DNA of 64,000 nucleotides from assembly GCF_019578655.1 (NCBI RefSeq), contig NC_063259.1, positions 26,027,277 to 26,091,276 on the forward strand, written 5' to 3'. Both the position numbers and the translations under genes were made by a program. The notes under the pieces were generated by a model. That model was given only the letters and a program-made list of their open reading frames with translations, was not told where the DNA came from and did no database searches. This document shows, piece by piece, positions 52,708 through 64,000 of this stretch. This DNA is from Ricinus communis. Lineage: Eukaryota > Streptophyta > Magnoliopsida > Malpighiales > Euphorbiaceae. Numbering within the stretch: position 1 is the first letter of the stretch; the number at the start of each line of letters is the position of its first letter.

Positions 52708-55700
52708 CTAGCTTGTGGCCAAAACATTTGTGGACATATAAGGTGACATGGATCCTTGGACCTGAAAAGAATTCAGTCTTAACATGAGAAATCATCTGGC
52801 CATAATTTCTTTAACCAAACAAAAATGCAATCACCATTAATGTAGCTTCTCCCTGTTAAATGTTGTAATTCAGGGATACCATGATTAAGCACAAAGCATT
52901 GTAAGTGATATTTGAGAAACAAGCATGGTTCCATGGACAGGCTATTATTGAAAGGATAAATTACCTGCAACAAGCAGGTAGGAATTTGGATAAACCCCTG
53001 CAGAAGCAGATCAACCTTTTCCAGACTGCTTGGTGGAACAGGTGTGATCATGTATAGAAGACCTTTGGATGTGTCAATTCCTCTCACGATTCCTGGTTCA
53101 ATGAGTTAAGTAAACTAAATAAGGTCATGGTAAGATTTAAGGCAGAAATTTATTGAAATACATATGGAAATTTATAACAAAAGCCATAAAATAAGAAGAG
53201 TGAATATTTTCAAAACAATACATAAGCCTGTGCAACCCAAGTCTATCTGTAGTGGATATTTCTCAATCATATGTAGTTTGACTATATGAAAAAGTTCTCT
53301 AATCACTGCAAAGAAATTTCTCTTGTTGACTTTTGTTCTTCATCATTCTTATAATCCTATCTCTACTAGATTGTTGAAAGAGATTCTCTATATTCATGGT
53401 ATTCAAATACGGAAAGACAACAAAGAAGTGACAGAAAATATGCTCAAAGCATACTTAGGTATGAGATGGATGTCAAAAAAATAATGCTTATGCTAGCCCT
53501 TGAAGCTACTTAATTTTTAAGGAAAATCAGAAAGAAGCAACTTTGAAAGTGTATAGAAGCAAGCTGAAGCCTACGTTTCTAAGTTTTACCCAACTGATCC
53601 AACTTTTGCTGATGGATTAAATTATTAAAGGCTTCTAAGTTTCTTTAAATCTATAAAAGTAACTCATCAGCGTTCCAGTTTAGAAAGACATGTATGAGCA
53701 ATACTGCAAGTGGTTCAATTACAATGAAAGCAATAACACAGAGGAAAAGATATTAATAACTAAATGAATGAAACTGAGACTTCTAATCAAAAAATTACCA
53801 ATCAGAGCCGACCCAGTAACAGTAAATTTCTAATTGACTTAATTACAGTGAAAGCTGCAACATAAAGAAAAATCAGCTGATAACCAACAGAATGTGGCGA
53901 GACAGCTAAGTGGGGGACAGCAATACTTACCAAGACCAGAACACCAAGGTAAAGTTTCTGACTGTTCAGAACTAACTGCCAAACCAACAATGCTTGCATT
54001 CAAACTGTAGAAGATTTCAGTATGAGGGACCTGGCATAATACATTTGAACTGTTAAAATGAAGCCCATATTATTGGATATTTGACACACAGAAAAAGTAA
54101 TGTTGCAGAAGATTTTAACTTTTGCAACCTATATGTACTGAATCCTGCCTCCTTCTGTTCTAACAATACAAGATTGGACAGGACATGATACAATGATGCA
54201 CAATCCACTGGAACAACATTATTACATTTCATTCAATGCCCTAGACCGACCTGGCAATGGAGATGTCTAATCTTGATGCTTGATATTGGAACTTGATAAG
54301 GAGGGTGAGACGCTAAAGCATTTGCTAATTCCTTGATTGTTGTGATATTCAAACTACTCGAGAAGCACTGCCTGAAATAAGCCATTATTCGTAGATCTCT
54401 CAGAAGCCGTGCATCCTTTTGAACTAGCACCCTGACATACAATAAAAATTAATAGAACAAAAAAATATAAAGTAACATAATTCACATGGTATTTTGTTGA
54501 ACTTACGATCTGTTGAAGGAGTCGTGACGAGCCGAATTTATCTCAATTAGATTAACTTCCTCACAGAAGTCCTCATCAAGCCAGAATGCTCCTGCTGGTA
54601 AATTCTTTCTTTCAGAAGATATGTTTATCTTAACCACATGGCTAGGAGCAATACATTTCACCATATCCACCAATATATCATAACCAACACCTGGGACATA
54701 AATGCCAAAATATTTAAGTCTGCTTGTACTGAATTAAACAATATTTATCTCAAATTACCTACCATTACACGATCTAAGACATAGATATTATGAGAAAAGA
54801 AGCAGCAAATAAATCATGTACAAAAGCATACCTTTTACCCAGCCAGGTGTATTCACAACAAGAGGCAACTCAGTCTTTGCAGTGCTTTCACTAGTGTTAG
54901 AGATGCAATACTCCTTCCGATAGTAGTTGCACAATGTGGATATGTATTTCAGGTATGTTGATGGATCTCTTTTCGAAGAAACATCCCCAAAGAAGAAACA
55001 TCTAGAAGAAAATAAAAGGACCAAGAAATGAGCATGTGAAATATGTGTTTTATCAGAACCAGGTTTAGGTATTTAAGAAACTGTCGCATGGATTCAATAG
55101 TGTGTGGATATGACACAATAAATAATCAATTTCACCTTTTCAGGAAAACTTCTAGAGTATTCATAGGAATTTCAGAAATGCCAAATCAAAATTCAAAATG
55201 AATACGATTTTCAACAAGTAATGACCAATATTTGCAAAACAACAAAAGATAAAGAAAAACTATAGATCCTGAAAGCAACAACTCTAATTCTCTGCATATA
55301 TACGAAAAATTATAACTTGCAGGATAAGATCAACAGTACATACCTCTCAGGTGTCTTGAGGCATGGAATTGTCAAATCTGATTTGAGAAACAGAAAAAGG
55401 AAAGGAAAACCCTTAATTAGGAAAAGAACACTTTTCTGGAATAGAGACTTGTTTAAGGGTTTGAAATTTGATTAGCGAGCCATACAGCAAAAACGCACAA
55501 GATCCAAAAAACTAATTACCTGGGGTTAGTTTATCAACCACAGTGAGGGATACAAAACCAGGAGTAGTAAACTCAGGCTGCCCAACATCTGTATCCAAAT
55601 AGCCAACCCTTCGATATCTGAAAATCATGTAATACCAACAAACTTTATTACATTTCCAGTTGGAGAAAAGGAAAGAAGTGTCCTACTGTTACATTATATG

Positions 55701-56331
55701 AAATGTAAACACATGGACACAGACAGAATGGCACAATAAACAATATTCAGAATCATGTAAACAAAATTGCCTATTTTCAAAACAATTCAGTGTCACACAT
55801 AAACACCAAACTCCACCCTAGCCTAGACACTATATATTCAATTCAATACAAGACACAGTGTAATTCACATTACATAAAAAGAACTCATTACAAGCATGAT
55901 CTCTTCAAGCAAGTTCTAGTCTTTTTTTCTTTTTCCATTGACAGTGAGCATGTGCAACAGTTAAAACAATCAAATATATTATACATATGATACATATGAA
56001 CCCACTAATCACAGCCCATATAAGTTTTTAACTATAACTATTAAAAAAAAAGTTAGATACTTCAGCAGAAACCCAATTTGTAAAACTAAGAGACAATAGA
56101 AAGTCAATTAAGAAAAGGACATTTCATGGGATCTTACCTCTGGAGAAGAGTGTTGAGAAGGTAACGAGAGAAGGTGGTTTTACCACAGTTCTTAGCTCCG
56201 CAAATTAAGGAAACAGGAAGAGGTGAAGTAGGGGAATCGTATGCTATAGTATTCGCAGCCTCTGACCATTCTTGTGGTATGTGAATGCTTGGTGATGATG
56301 CCTCTTCTGTCTCCAGTATATTACTGGCCAT
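52708..56331 (-). CDS. NOL9: Polynucleotide 5'-hydroxyl-kinase NOL9/Grc3-like
   Basis: Nine exons: 56138-56331, 55520-55617, 55344-55377, 54832-55001, 54507-54690, 54251-54431, 53931-54030, 52965-53092 and 52708-52761. They make 1143 bp, or 380 residues. The P-loop GAKNCGKT (residues 45-52) is followed by the Clp1/Grc3 motif YLDTDVGQPEFTTPGFVSL, then CFFFGDVSSKRDP and PLVVNTPGWVKGVGYDIL, the lid and base-binding segments. The end is GIDTSKGLLYMITPVP and a short tail. The family phosphorylates RNA 5' ends during rRNA (ITS2) processing in the nucleolus. The protein is shorter than animal NOL9, lacking the long N-terminal extension, as in other plants. The 34-bp and 54-bp exons were placed by frame. 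Complete and intact. Confidence 0.92.
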
Positions 56332-59300
56332 GTCTCAGCTCTTCTGTTTTGGGTTTCTCTTTGTTTCTTTGTTTGTTAATTTTCTTGCTTCAACACTGAA
56401 ATTTTATGTCTGCAGTAATGTATTTCGCGTTTAGTTGGAGAATAGAAAAGATCACGCTCTTTTAGTGACCAACTTGTACCCTTCAGCGGCAATCAACACC
56501 AAGCGGGATGGGTCGGTTCTTTGAGTTTGGATACGGTTAACTTTCAAAAAAGAAATTAAATTTTTTAAAAAAATATTCTAAAATCAATGAAAAAATATTT
56601 TTAGTGTCTAGATTTTTTGAAAATATATTATTTTATACGGTTAACTTGTACTCTTTAGTTATTTTTTATTTATTTTATTATTTTATAAAATTAATTAAAT
56701 AATTAAAAAATAATTAAAATTATAATTGAAGAGTTTCAAAATTATATTTTAATATTAATAAAAAGTAAAAATTAATACCGTAAATTTGATAAAAAAGAAC
56801 ATGACTATATTTTTTATTTTTTATTTCAAATTTAAATGATTTAAATGCCGTTTGGACAATGCATTAATTGGACTTTCTACAAAAAAATAATAAAAATTTT
56901 TATAAAAATTTATGATATTATTTTAAAAGTGTCGAGTTGTAAAAGATGATAGCATGAAAATGGAAATGTACAGTATGAAATTTTTTATTGAAATTTTAAA
57001 TCTTTTTATTATCAATAAATTAAAATATTCATTATGTAAATTACAATTAATTAAATAAATAAAAATATAAATAAAAATTTCTATTTGACTTAATTTCTTA
57101 TTTAAAAAGGGACTAGAACTCAAAAAATATAAGAGGCAAAGAAACATATATTTTAAAGTATAATAATGTATAAATACTTTTAAATGTAAATCTCCCAAAG
57201 AGAGGACTACATAATCTGAAGTATCACCTTCTTAATTAGAATACTTTCTTAATTAGAATATAGTAATCTAAATATTAATTGTTTATCTGTGTGTTGCAAG
57301 ATCGTTATTATTATTTTGATTATAAAATTAAATTTATAGATACAATTTAATAAATTTTTTTATATTTAATATTATTTTATAATATTATAAAAATTAAAAA
57401 AAATTAATTATTTTTAAATATTCTTAATTTTTCATTTATTAATTAATTTTCATATTTATAAATGAACATATCAATATATTTGATATTTTCATTTTTAAAA
57501 ATTAAAAACTATTATATAATTAAAATTTAATTTATTATTAAATATATTTAAAATATTATTTGTTATATTATAATTATCTTAATTACAAAACTAATTTATT
57601 TATTAATATAATATTAAAATATAATTAATATATCTTTTTAAAATAAATATAATTAATAATAGAAATATTAAAATATAATTAATATTCTATTTTTAGGATC
57701 AGAATTAGTGTTTAATTAGGAATTTAATTTATTATCATAAATTAATAAAAAAACTATAAATTTATATATAAACTTCAATTTTATGTGGTAAAAATAATAT
57801 AAATGTCAAAATTAAATATATATATATATATCAAAAAATTATATAATTTAAAAATTTATATTATAGTTCAAAAATTAATCAAACGGACATTCACATAAAA
57901 TTAATGATAGCTCAAAAAAAACAATAGCAAATTATGTATTAAATACTATATATATAATAATTTAAGAATAATACAATAATAATTCAAAATCATAAAAAGC
58001 TATTCGTCACAACATTCTGCAGTGCAGTAAATTACAGTACCTCATTTGTGCTGTCTTTCTCTCCTTGATCTCGTGAAGCCAAAGGAATTGAAATTCGTCT
58101 TGGAGATTTAATCGTAAGTCTAAATAATTTCAGTTTAATAACCTATTTTTTTCGTCTGATGTGAATAGCTTATATTAACTATTTTTATATGCATTTTGGA
58201 TGTAATACTATTAGAATTACAATAATAACATATTTAAATACTTTTTTTATGAAATATTTATATTAAAATTATATATTTTATTATATATATATATATTAAG
58301 ATTTATTAAATTTTATAAATATAAATTATACAGTAAGAATATCCTTTTTAAAGAGATATAATTATATTACATTAAATAAATGGACTCAAATATATACATA
58401 TATATATATATTATTAACAATTCTGAAAATATAATGAAACCAACTTAGATTTTCTTGTTTTCAAAAATAATATTTTTTTGATGAATGAATTTATTCTTCA
58501 TGACAACTATTATAATTTATTGCTGTTTTATTCATATATTCACATTATTAGTTAAATTAACTTTCAATATTAGTTAATTAGAAAAAGATTTTATTATAAA
58601 AATTAGAGGTTTATCGAATACAAAATTTTTCTTTTAAGACTATTAACCTTAATAAGATTTTATTAATTTCATGATAAGTATAAAAAATAATTATTCTATA
58701 TAATATAGTCTACAACTATCAAATATCTAATAAATTAAAAACAACATGTCATTGTCACTATATGAAAAATATATATGTTTTTTTACTACTTAGAATATAA
58801 GTCGTCATAAATAATATTTTATTTTAACTGGACTAAATAAATAATACTTATTAGTTGATTTATGATCATAATATTAAAAAAAATCCTAAAAAAATGTTGT
58901 TGTTTTTTTCCTTAAGAAAAAGGTTAATAATTGCTAAACTATGCATTGGATATGTTGATTAAAAGTGTAGGCACTGGAAATATTGTCAAGCCTGTCAGTT
59001 TAATTTCAGTTTTAGAAGATAAAGACTCCTCTCATATGGGCTATTTCTGGTCACCATCAAACGCATGACAAAAACACAGAAGCCTTCAACAACCGCAATC
59101 ATCTCACCATACATTTCATCAACCCTAAATTAATTTAACTTCATTTTTGTCTGTTTTTCTTTCATCTTATATGCACTCGAGGATTCTAATTGCAAATTGA
59201 ATTGATTTGTCACAATTTCAATATTAATATTAATGCATATCTCCTCATAGAATATTATAAATTATTGTTTTTAAAACATCAATTCACATTTTTTTATTTT

Positions 59301-59911
59301 TATATAAAAATTTAGAAAAATAATATAAAATAGAAATTAAAGTGACGATTTGCAACTTGAATGCGAAACGCTGCTTTAAAGAGTATTTTGTGATATTAAC
59401 TTTGATAGAAGCAGTTCCTGTGCAGATCAGATGTATCCATCCAACCAAGTTTTCCACACTGACAATCTGTACAATGGGTCCCAACTTAACCCCGTCCCAA
59501 AATAAAAAAAAAAAAAAAAACGAAATCAAACGCCTCGTGTCCAATAGCACATTGGTTGACTATTCATTGACGAAATTTCAAAAAACGCACAAATAAATGC
59601 TATCAACGGCTGAAAACTTCTCAAAAATTCACTCCTTAATCTCTTCCTGATCATCAAATCAAATAGAAAAAAGAAAAGAAAAGAAAAAATCCCCCAAAAC
59701 CCGTCTTCACTGCAGCGAAAGGGAGGGGCGCCAAAACCCCATTTATTAAAAAAGAAAAAAGAACACTCGCCTGAGAAAAATTAAAATAGTTCTACAAATT
59801 ACCAAACATACCCCTATTCCTTTCTCCTTCTCTCTCTCTCTCTCTCTCTCTCTGTATATCATTTTCGTGTTTGTTTAGGTTTTTATTTAAATTTTTGAAT
59901 CGGAGAAGCCA
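56332..59911. other. Divergent AT-rich spacer between NOL9 and MOS14
   Basis: About 56540-58980 is extremely AT-rich, with several short AT repeats and a small duplication around TTCTTAATTAGAATA (57229-57260). The right end has the MOS14 promoter and leader. No gene, RNA or clear transposon end recognised. Confidence 0.6.
59829..59853. repeat. (TC)12 microsatellite in the MOS14 leader/promoter
   Basis: Twelve TC units lie about 60 bp before the ATG. Pyrimidine tracts at this position are common core-promoter or leader elements in plants and are often length-polymorphic. Confidence 0.9.
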
Positions 59912-62900
59912 ATGGATCATCAAAAGGCAGTGAAAGAAGCCCTAAACGCACTGTATCATCATCCAGATGAGGTGCTTCGTTCCAAAGCTGATGAGTATTT
60001 ACAAGATATTCAACGCTCAATCGATGCTTGGCAGGTGACTAGTTTTTGAGATTTGAATTTCGAATGTTTTACTGATCCACTTGGATTTCCGCTGTTTTTT
60101 TTTGAAGGTTTTGATTTTATAATGCTTGTTTTATTTTTGTTGCTTTGAGAATTTTGAGTGTGTTACTGTAGAATTTAATTAGAAATATAGTATTAATACA
60201 TTTCTATAAAGTATACTTGTTGTTTAGTTTGAAATTTGAGTGGATTAATAGTGAACTACTAACCTAACTGTTAATCTGTCATTATTTTATAGATTTCCAT
60301 TTACACATATAGAATAAACTTCTATGCAAATCATCAAATCTATAATTAGTATAAATAGGCATTTGTTATTTAACCGGAAAATTTGATACTAGATGATGAC
60401 TAATAAGTTCTTTTTTTTTTTTTTACCTCACCACCTGGAATGCTGTGTTTGGCCTTAGGTCACAGGGTTGGCTTTTGGGTCTTTGGTTCATTGATATGAT
60501 TGCTTTGGCTAGGGTTTATTCAGATTATATTGTTGGCAGCATATTAAATTGTTGGAAGTTGGATTTGGCAACTTCTTTTTTTTTTTTAATTGAATTATCA
60601 AATATACTCTATGGCTATTGATTGCATTGATAGGCAAGTTTCATTTGTGAAACTTTATTTAAATATTTGGGAGCTGTTAAATGTTTCATTGTTCTTGTTG
60701 GACATTGTATGGTGTAAATATTTGGTCACACCACCCCATTACCCAAAATTACGACAAATTTCATCGTTGTTTATTTACTTAAATACAATTGTTAATGTTT
60801 TATGTTTAATTAGGTTGCTGATAATTTGCTTCACGATTCCACTAGCAATATGGAAACCTTAATCTTCTGCTCTCAAACTCTTCGAAGCAAGGTAATTTTA
60901 ATCTCAATTTACTTGAAGCATTTTATTTACACAGCCGTCATCCTTTCTGTGCTTAATCTCTTTGCTGATTGATTTTCTTAATATGCTCTAACATCTATCT
61001 GTATACGTGTCATTCTATGTTTAGTAGTTGAAGCTTTAACCATTGGTGCTTCTTATTTTAGGTGCAAAGAGACTATGAAGAATTGCCTTCTGAAGCCTTT
61101 GGACCGTTACGAACTTCCTTAACTGTAAGTGTGTTCATGGATACTGCTAGTAGTGGAGAAACTTCAGATGTGTTCTTCCATTTAGTCATATTATAAGTAC
61201 CATGACCATGTGCACATAAACTTCTTCCATGTAATTGATGAGCTGTTTGAGCTAAATATGATAGTTATTTTAGAAAGTGTGTCTGTGTATGTATTTATAT
61301 CATTGTATTTAGGGAGTTAACTGTCGCCAAATCGTGCCTGTTTTGTATTTTCTTCATAATTTGGTTGGGCTCCTTCTGACACTTCACTAAGAGTCTAAGA
61401 GGAATGAGGATATATGATGGCAGGCACTGTGAGTTACACAGTGTATTTTTGCAACTTTTATCTGTAAGTGCATGTTTCAAAGCTTCATTTTTCAAGGGGG
61501 ATCAACAAGTGGTTATGACTTTTGTGGGTCACCTAGAAAAGCTGCTATCGCTTACATGCAGATAAGACGTAAAATCTTAAATTTGTTTCCTTGGAAACTG
61601 CTATATCTGCTGAGGTTGTGATTACGAATATGGGTCTTTTGCTGCGGCTTGCTGCTTGATTGTGGTGCGAAAGAACTTGCATTGAGAATTAACTAGATTG
61701 CACCAGTTGTGTTATGTTGTATTGCAAATGTAATGATCAATATATGTAGCTTCATTAGGAAAATATCTATTTGTTTTGTATGTATGGACCTGCGCATTGA
61801 CACAACACTTAAATGTTTGCTTATGTTGGCTATGGAATCTGATCGCAGACCTTACTGAAAAAATTTCATAGGGGCCCCCCTAAAGTCAGGACTCAGGTAT
61901 ACTATGAAAGTTATTTTACAAGTGCACAACTGTCTTGTAACTTCTTGATTCCAAGATGATATATCATCCAGTTGGTTGGCTTGTAGATTAGCATTGCTGT
62001 TGCTGCCTTGGCTGTACAAGTTCCTGCAGAGGATTGGGGAGATGGTGGTATAGTGAATTGGCTTAAGGATGAGATGAATTCTCATCCAGAATATATACCA
62101 GGTTTCTTGGAGCTACTAACAGTTTTACCAGAGGTATATTAATTGCACCTGTGCATTTTCGATGCATTTTGTTTTTAGATTGTTACTTAGTTTCAGAAGT
62201 GATGAGTAGATGGGTGGAAGTTTTATCCATGCCAATACTAAATACTGCTGTCAGCTGCAAAATGAATTGTAAAAATCTAATTGTTAGCGTGTTGATGAAT
62301 GCAAAGCCAGCTCCAGTTTGAGGACATTCCTGTCCATTCTTGCATATATCTGTTATCCAAATGGGTAAATTTGTTATCCTTAAAAAATTCAAAACAAGAG
62401 TTTTAGAATAATGCAAAATTTCCCTGGTTTGCAGTTAAACTAGAGAAAAGATAGGCATCCAATGGAGAGAGACGAGTGTCTCCCTCTATAGAAAATGATC
62501 TTTGATATTGCAACCATAAGCATGGTACTAGTGACTGTTGGAATTTCTCAGGTGAGGACTTTTTGGGGTTTAACATTATCATGGTGGATATATAATCATA
62601 TAATTTTTTTGTCTAATTGTGGGATATTTTCCAGTGGCTGTGAATATGAATATGGCAATTGTATCTTTTTGGCATATTATTGAAAACAGTGCACATCTGT
62701 GTTAGAAGGCGTAGTCTCCGACAGACCTACCTTTCTTTTCATAAGGAAACAACCTTAATGGGTATTAAGGGCTTGGTACCTCCATGTTATGCAGGAGGTA
62801 ATGTACAAGACTGAGAAAATCTGTGGTCGCATGGATATCAGTAAAAGCTTCTCCATGCTGAATGCTAAGAGATCTACTGACTATCTAACACATTACATAG

Positions 62901-64000
62901 TGAAGAGAAAAAGGGATTTTTCTTCCCTTCGAAAGCCACAGCATAAACTTTATTATGAACTGAAAGATTAGCTAGTTTATGTGGATATACATGTATGTAT
63001 TTTCTTTTAAGCCTGCAATTGTGAGAAAAAGCGCTGTGGTGATTTATTTGCATTAGCTATGTGTCTTTATAATATTTTTTGTCTTCGTATCAGGAAGTGT
63101 TCAACTATAAGATAGCTGCTCGTCCAGAAAGGCGCCGCCAATTTGAAAAAGAGCTGACTTCTCAAATGGAAGTTGCTCTTAATATTTTGACGGCTTGCTT
63201 GAAAATTAATGAACTCAAAGAGCAGGTGCGTGCTAAAATTATGCTGTAGTCCTGTACTTGTACGAGTACGATTATGCAAATTTTTGTTATCAGTACTCTT
63301 TCAATAATCATGCTGCAAAGTGCAAAGTATTAGATGCCTTGATGGTATTGCGTGTTGTTGTGAAAGCAAATTGGGAATACTGATGCACTTCTATTACCAT
63401 TAGCATCAGCTGCACCACTTATTAACTTGGGGTATTTTTGAGTCTGCTTTGAATGGCTGATTGCTATCTAAATGGCAATCCCTGGGTGTTAGCAGGAAAA
63501 TTGAAGCTAATAAAATATCTTCACTTAATTTGTGACTGAAATTTGTTACTGCAACAAAAGAAATTATAAAAAAAATTCTTATTATTTCTATTCTTTTTTT
63601 TGCTTCTAATTACTAAAACTTTTATTGATCAGAATTTTTTTGAAGACAATAGAAGAAAAAAGACTTTTAAATCATGATAGAAAGCTGCATAAGTGTGATA
63701 TGCTCCATGGAAAGTTTATATTCTGGACAGTGACATAAATAATGTGCAAGGTGTTTATAGTTAGTTGTCCAAGTCATGTCTTGGAAAGATTTTATTTTGA
63801 GCTCACTTTTTTTAGTACAAAGATTTCTGATGATAGTTGTTAGACATGGCTTCAAAACATGTCTTGGTTTATAGATCTCTTCTAAATGTGTTGTTGGTAA
63901 TCCTTATCATTCTATCTCATTGCAATCCGAGCCTCTTGTCACATGCAAATTTGACAATTTCCTGAAAGAACAACCCAAGACAGGGGAAAAAGCCTCATTT
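59912..64000 (+). CDS. MOS14: Transportin-SR (importin-beta family) MOS14, N-terminal part (3' partial)
   Basis: Six exons are seen: 59912-60034, 60814-60891, 61062-61124, 61849-61896, 61987-62133 and 63094-63225. All are phase 0 and encode the first 197 residues. The rest lies beyond the window, since an intron occupies 63226-64000. The protein begins MDHQKAVKEALNALYHHPDE and continues with the importin N-terminal HEAT helices (AWQVADNLLHDSTSNMETLI, FCSQTLRSKVQRDYEELP). Then come KKFHRGPPKVRTQISIAVAA, WGDGGIVNWLKDEMNSHPEY and NYKIAARPERRRQFEKELTS. These match plant MOS14, the orthologue of transportin-3, which carries serine/arginine-rich splicing factors into the nucleus. In Arabidopsis its loss alters splicing of immune-receptor genes. 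No damage seen in the visible part. Confidence 0.93.

Overview
The window looks like nuclear DNA of a eudicot plant. The genes have many GT-AG introns, the intergenic DNA is very AT-rich, and the families are plant-specific: a galectin-domain hydroxyproline galactosyltransferase, a GTD-binding myosin receptor, a germin-like protein and a TDF1-type R2R3-MYB. Protein details suggest a rosid, possibly Malpighiales/Euphorbiaceae, but this is an impression and not a proof.

Layout from left to right: the 3' half of a DDR4-like DDT-domain chromatin gene (+, cut at the left edge); a one-exon BCS1-type AAA-ATPase (-); a broken TFIIB gene (-) whose last intron carries a Helitron; a 7-exon GALT-type beta-1,3-galactosyltransferase (-); a long AT-rich spacer; MYB35/TDF1 (+); a 4-exon plant gene of unknown function (+) whose third intron holds a TIR transposon directly against the splice acceptor; a spacer with a large foldback element; bHLH79 (+); a young LINE fragment; a germin-like protein (-); 5-formyltetrahydrofolate cyclo-ligase (-); the PP2A catalytic subunit (+); a myosin-binding DUF593 protein (-); a NOL9/Grc3-type polynucleotide kinase (-); and the 5' part of the transportin-SR gene MOS14 (+, cut at the right edge).

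The genes do not form one pathway. They cover chromatin (DDR4), transcription (TFIIB relic, MYB35, bHLH79), RNA processing and nuclear import (NOL9, MOS14), signalling (PP2A), the secretory pathway and cell wall (GALT, germin-like), organelle or folate biology (AAA-ATPase, 5FCL) and myosin-driven transport (MyoB). Several neighbours also recall neighbouring genes in Arabidopsis, which points to an ancestral, collinear gene block.

Exon limits were set by reading GT/AG sites so that reading frame and family alignment both stay intact. For each gene complete in the window the summed coding length is a multiple of three. I did not find a convincing novel molecular system. The most notable items are the multiply disabled but intron-bearing TFIIB copy and four or five structurally readable transposable elements.
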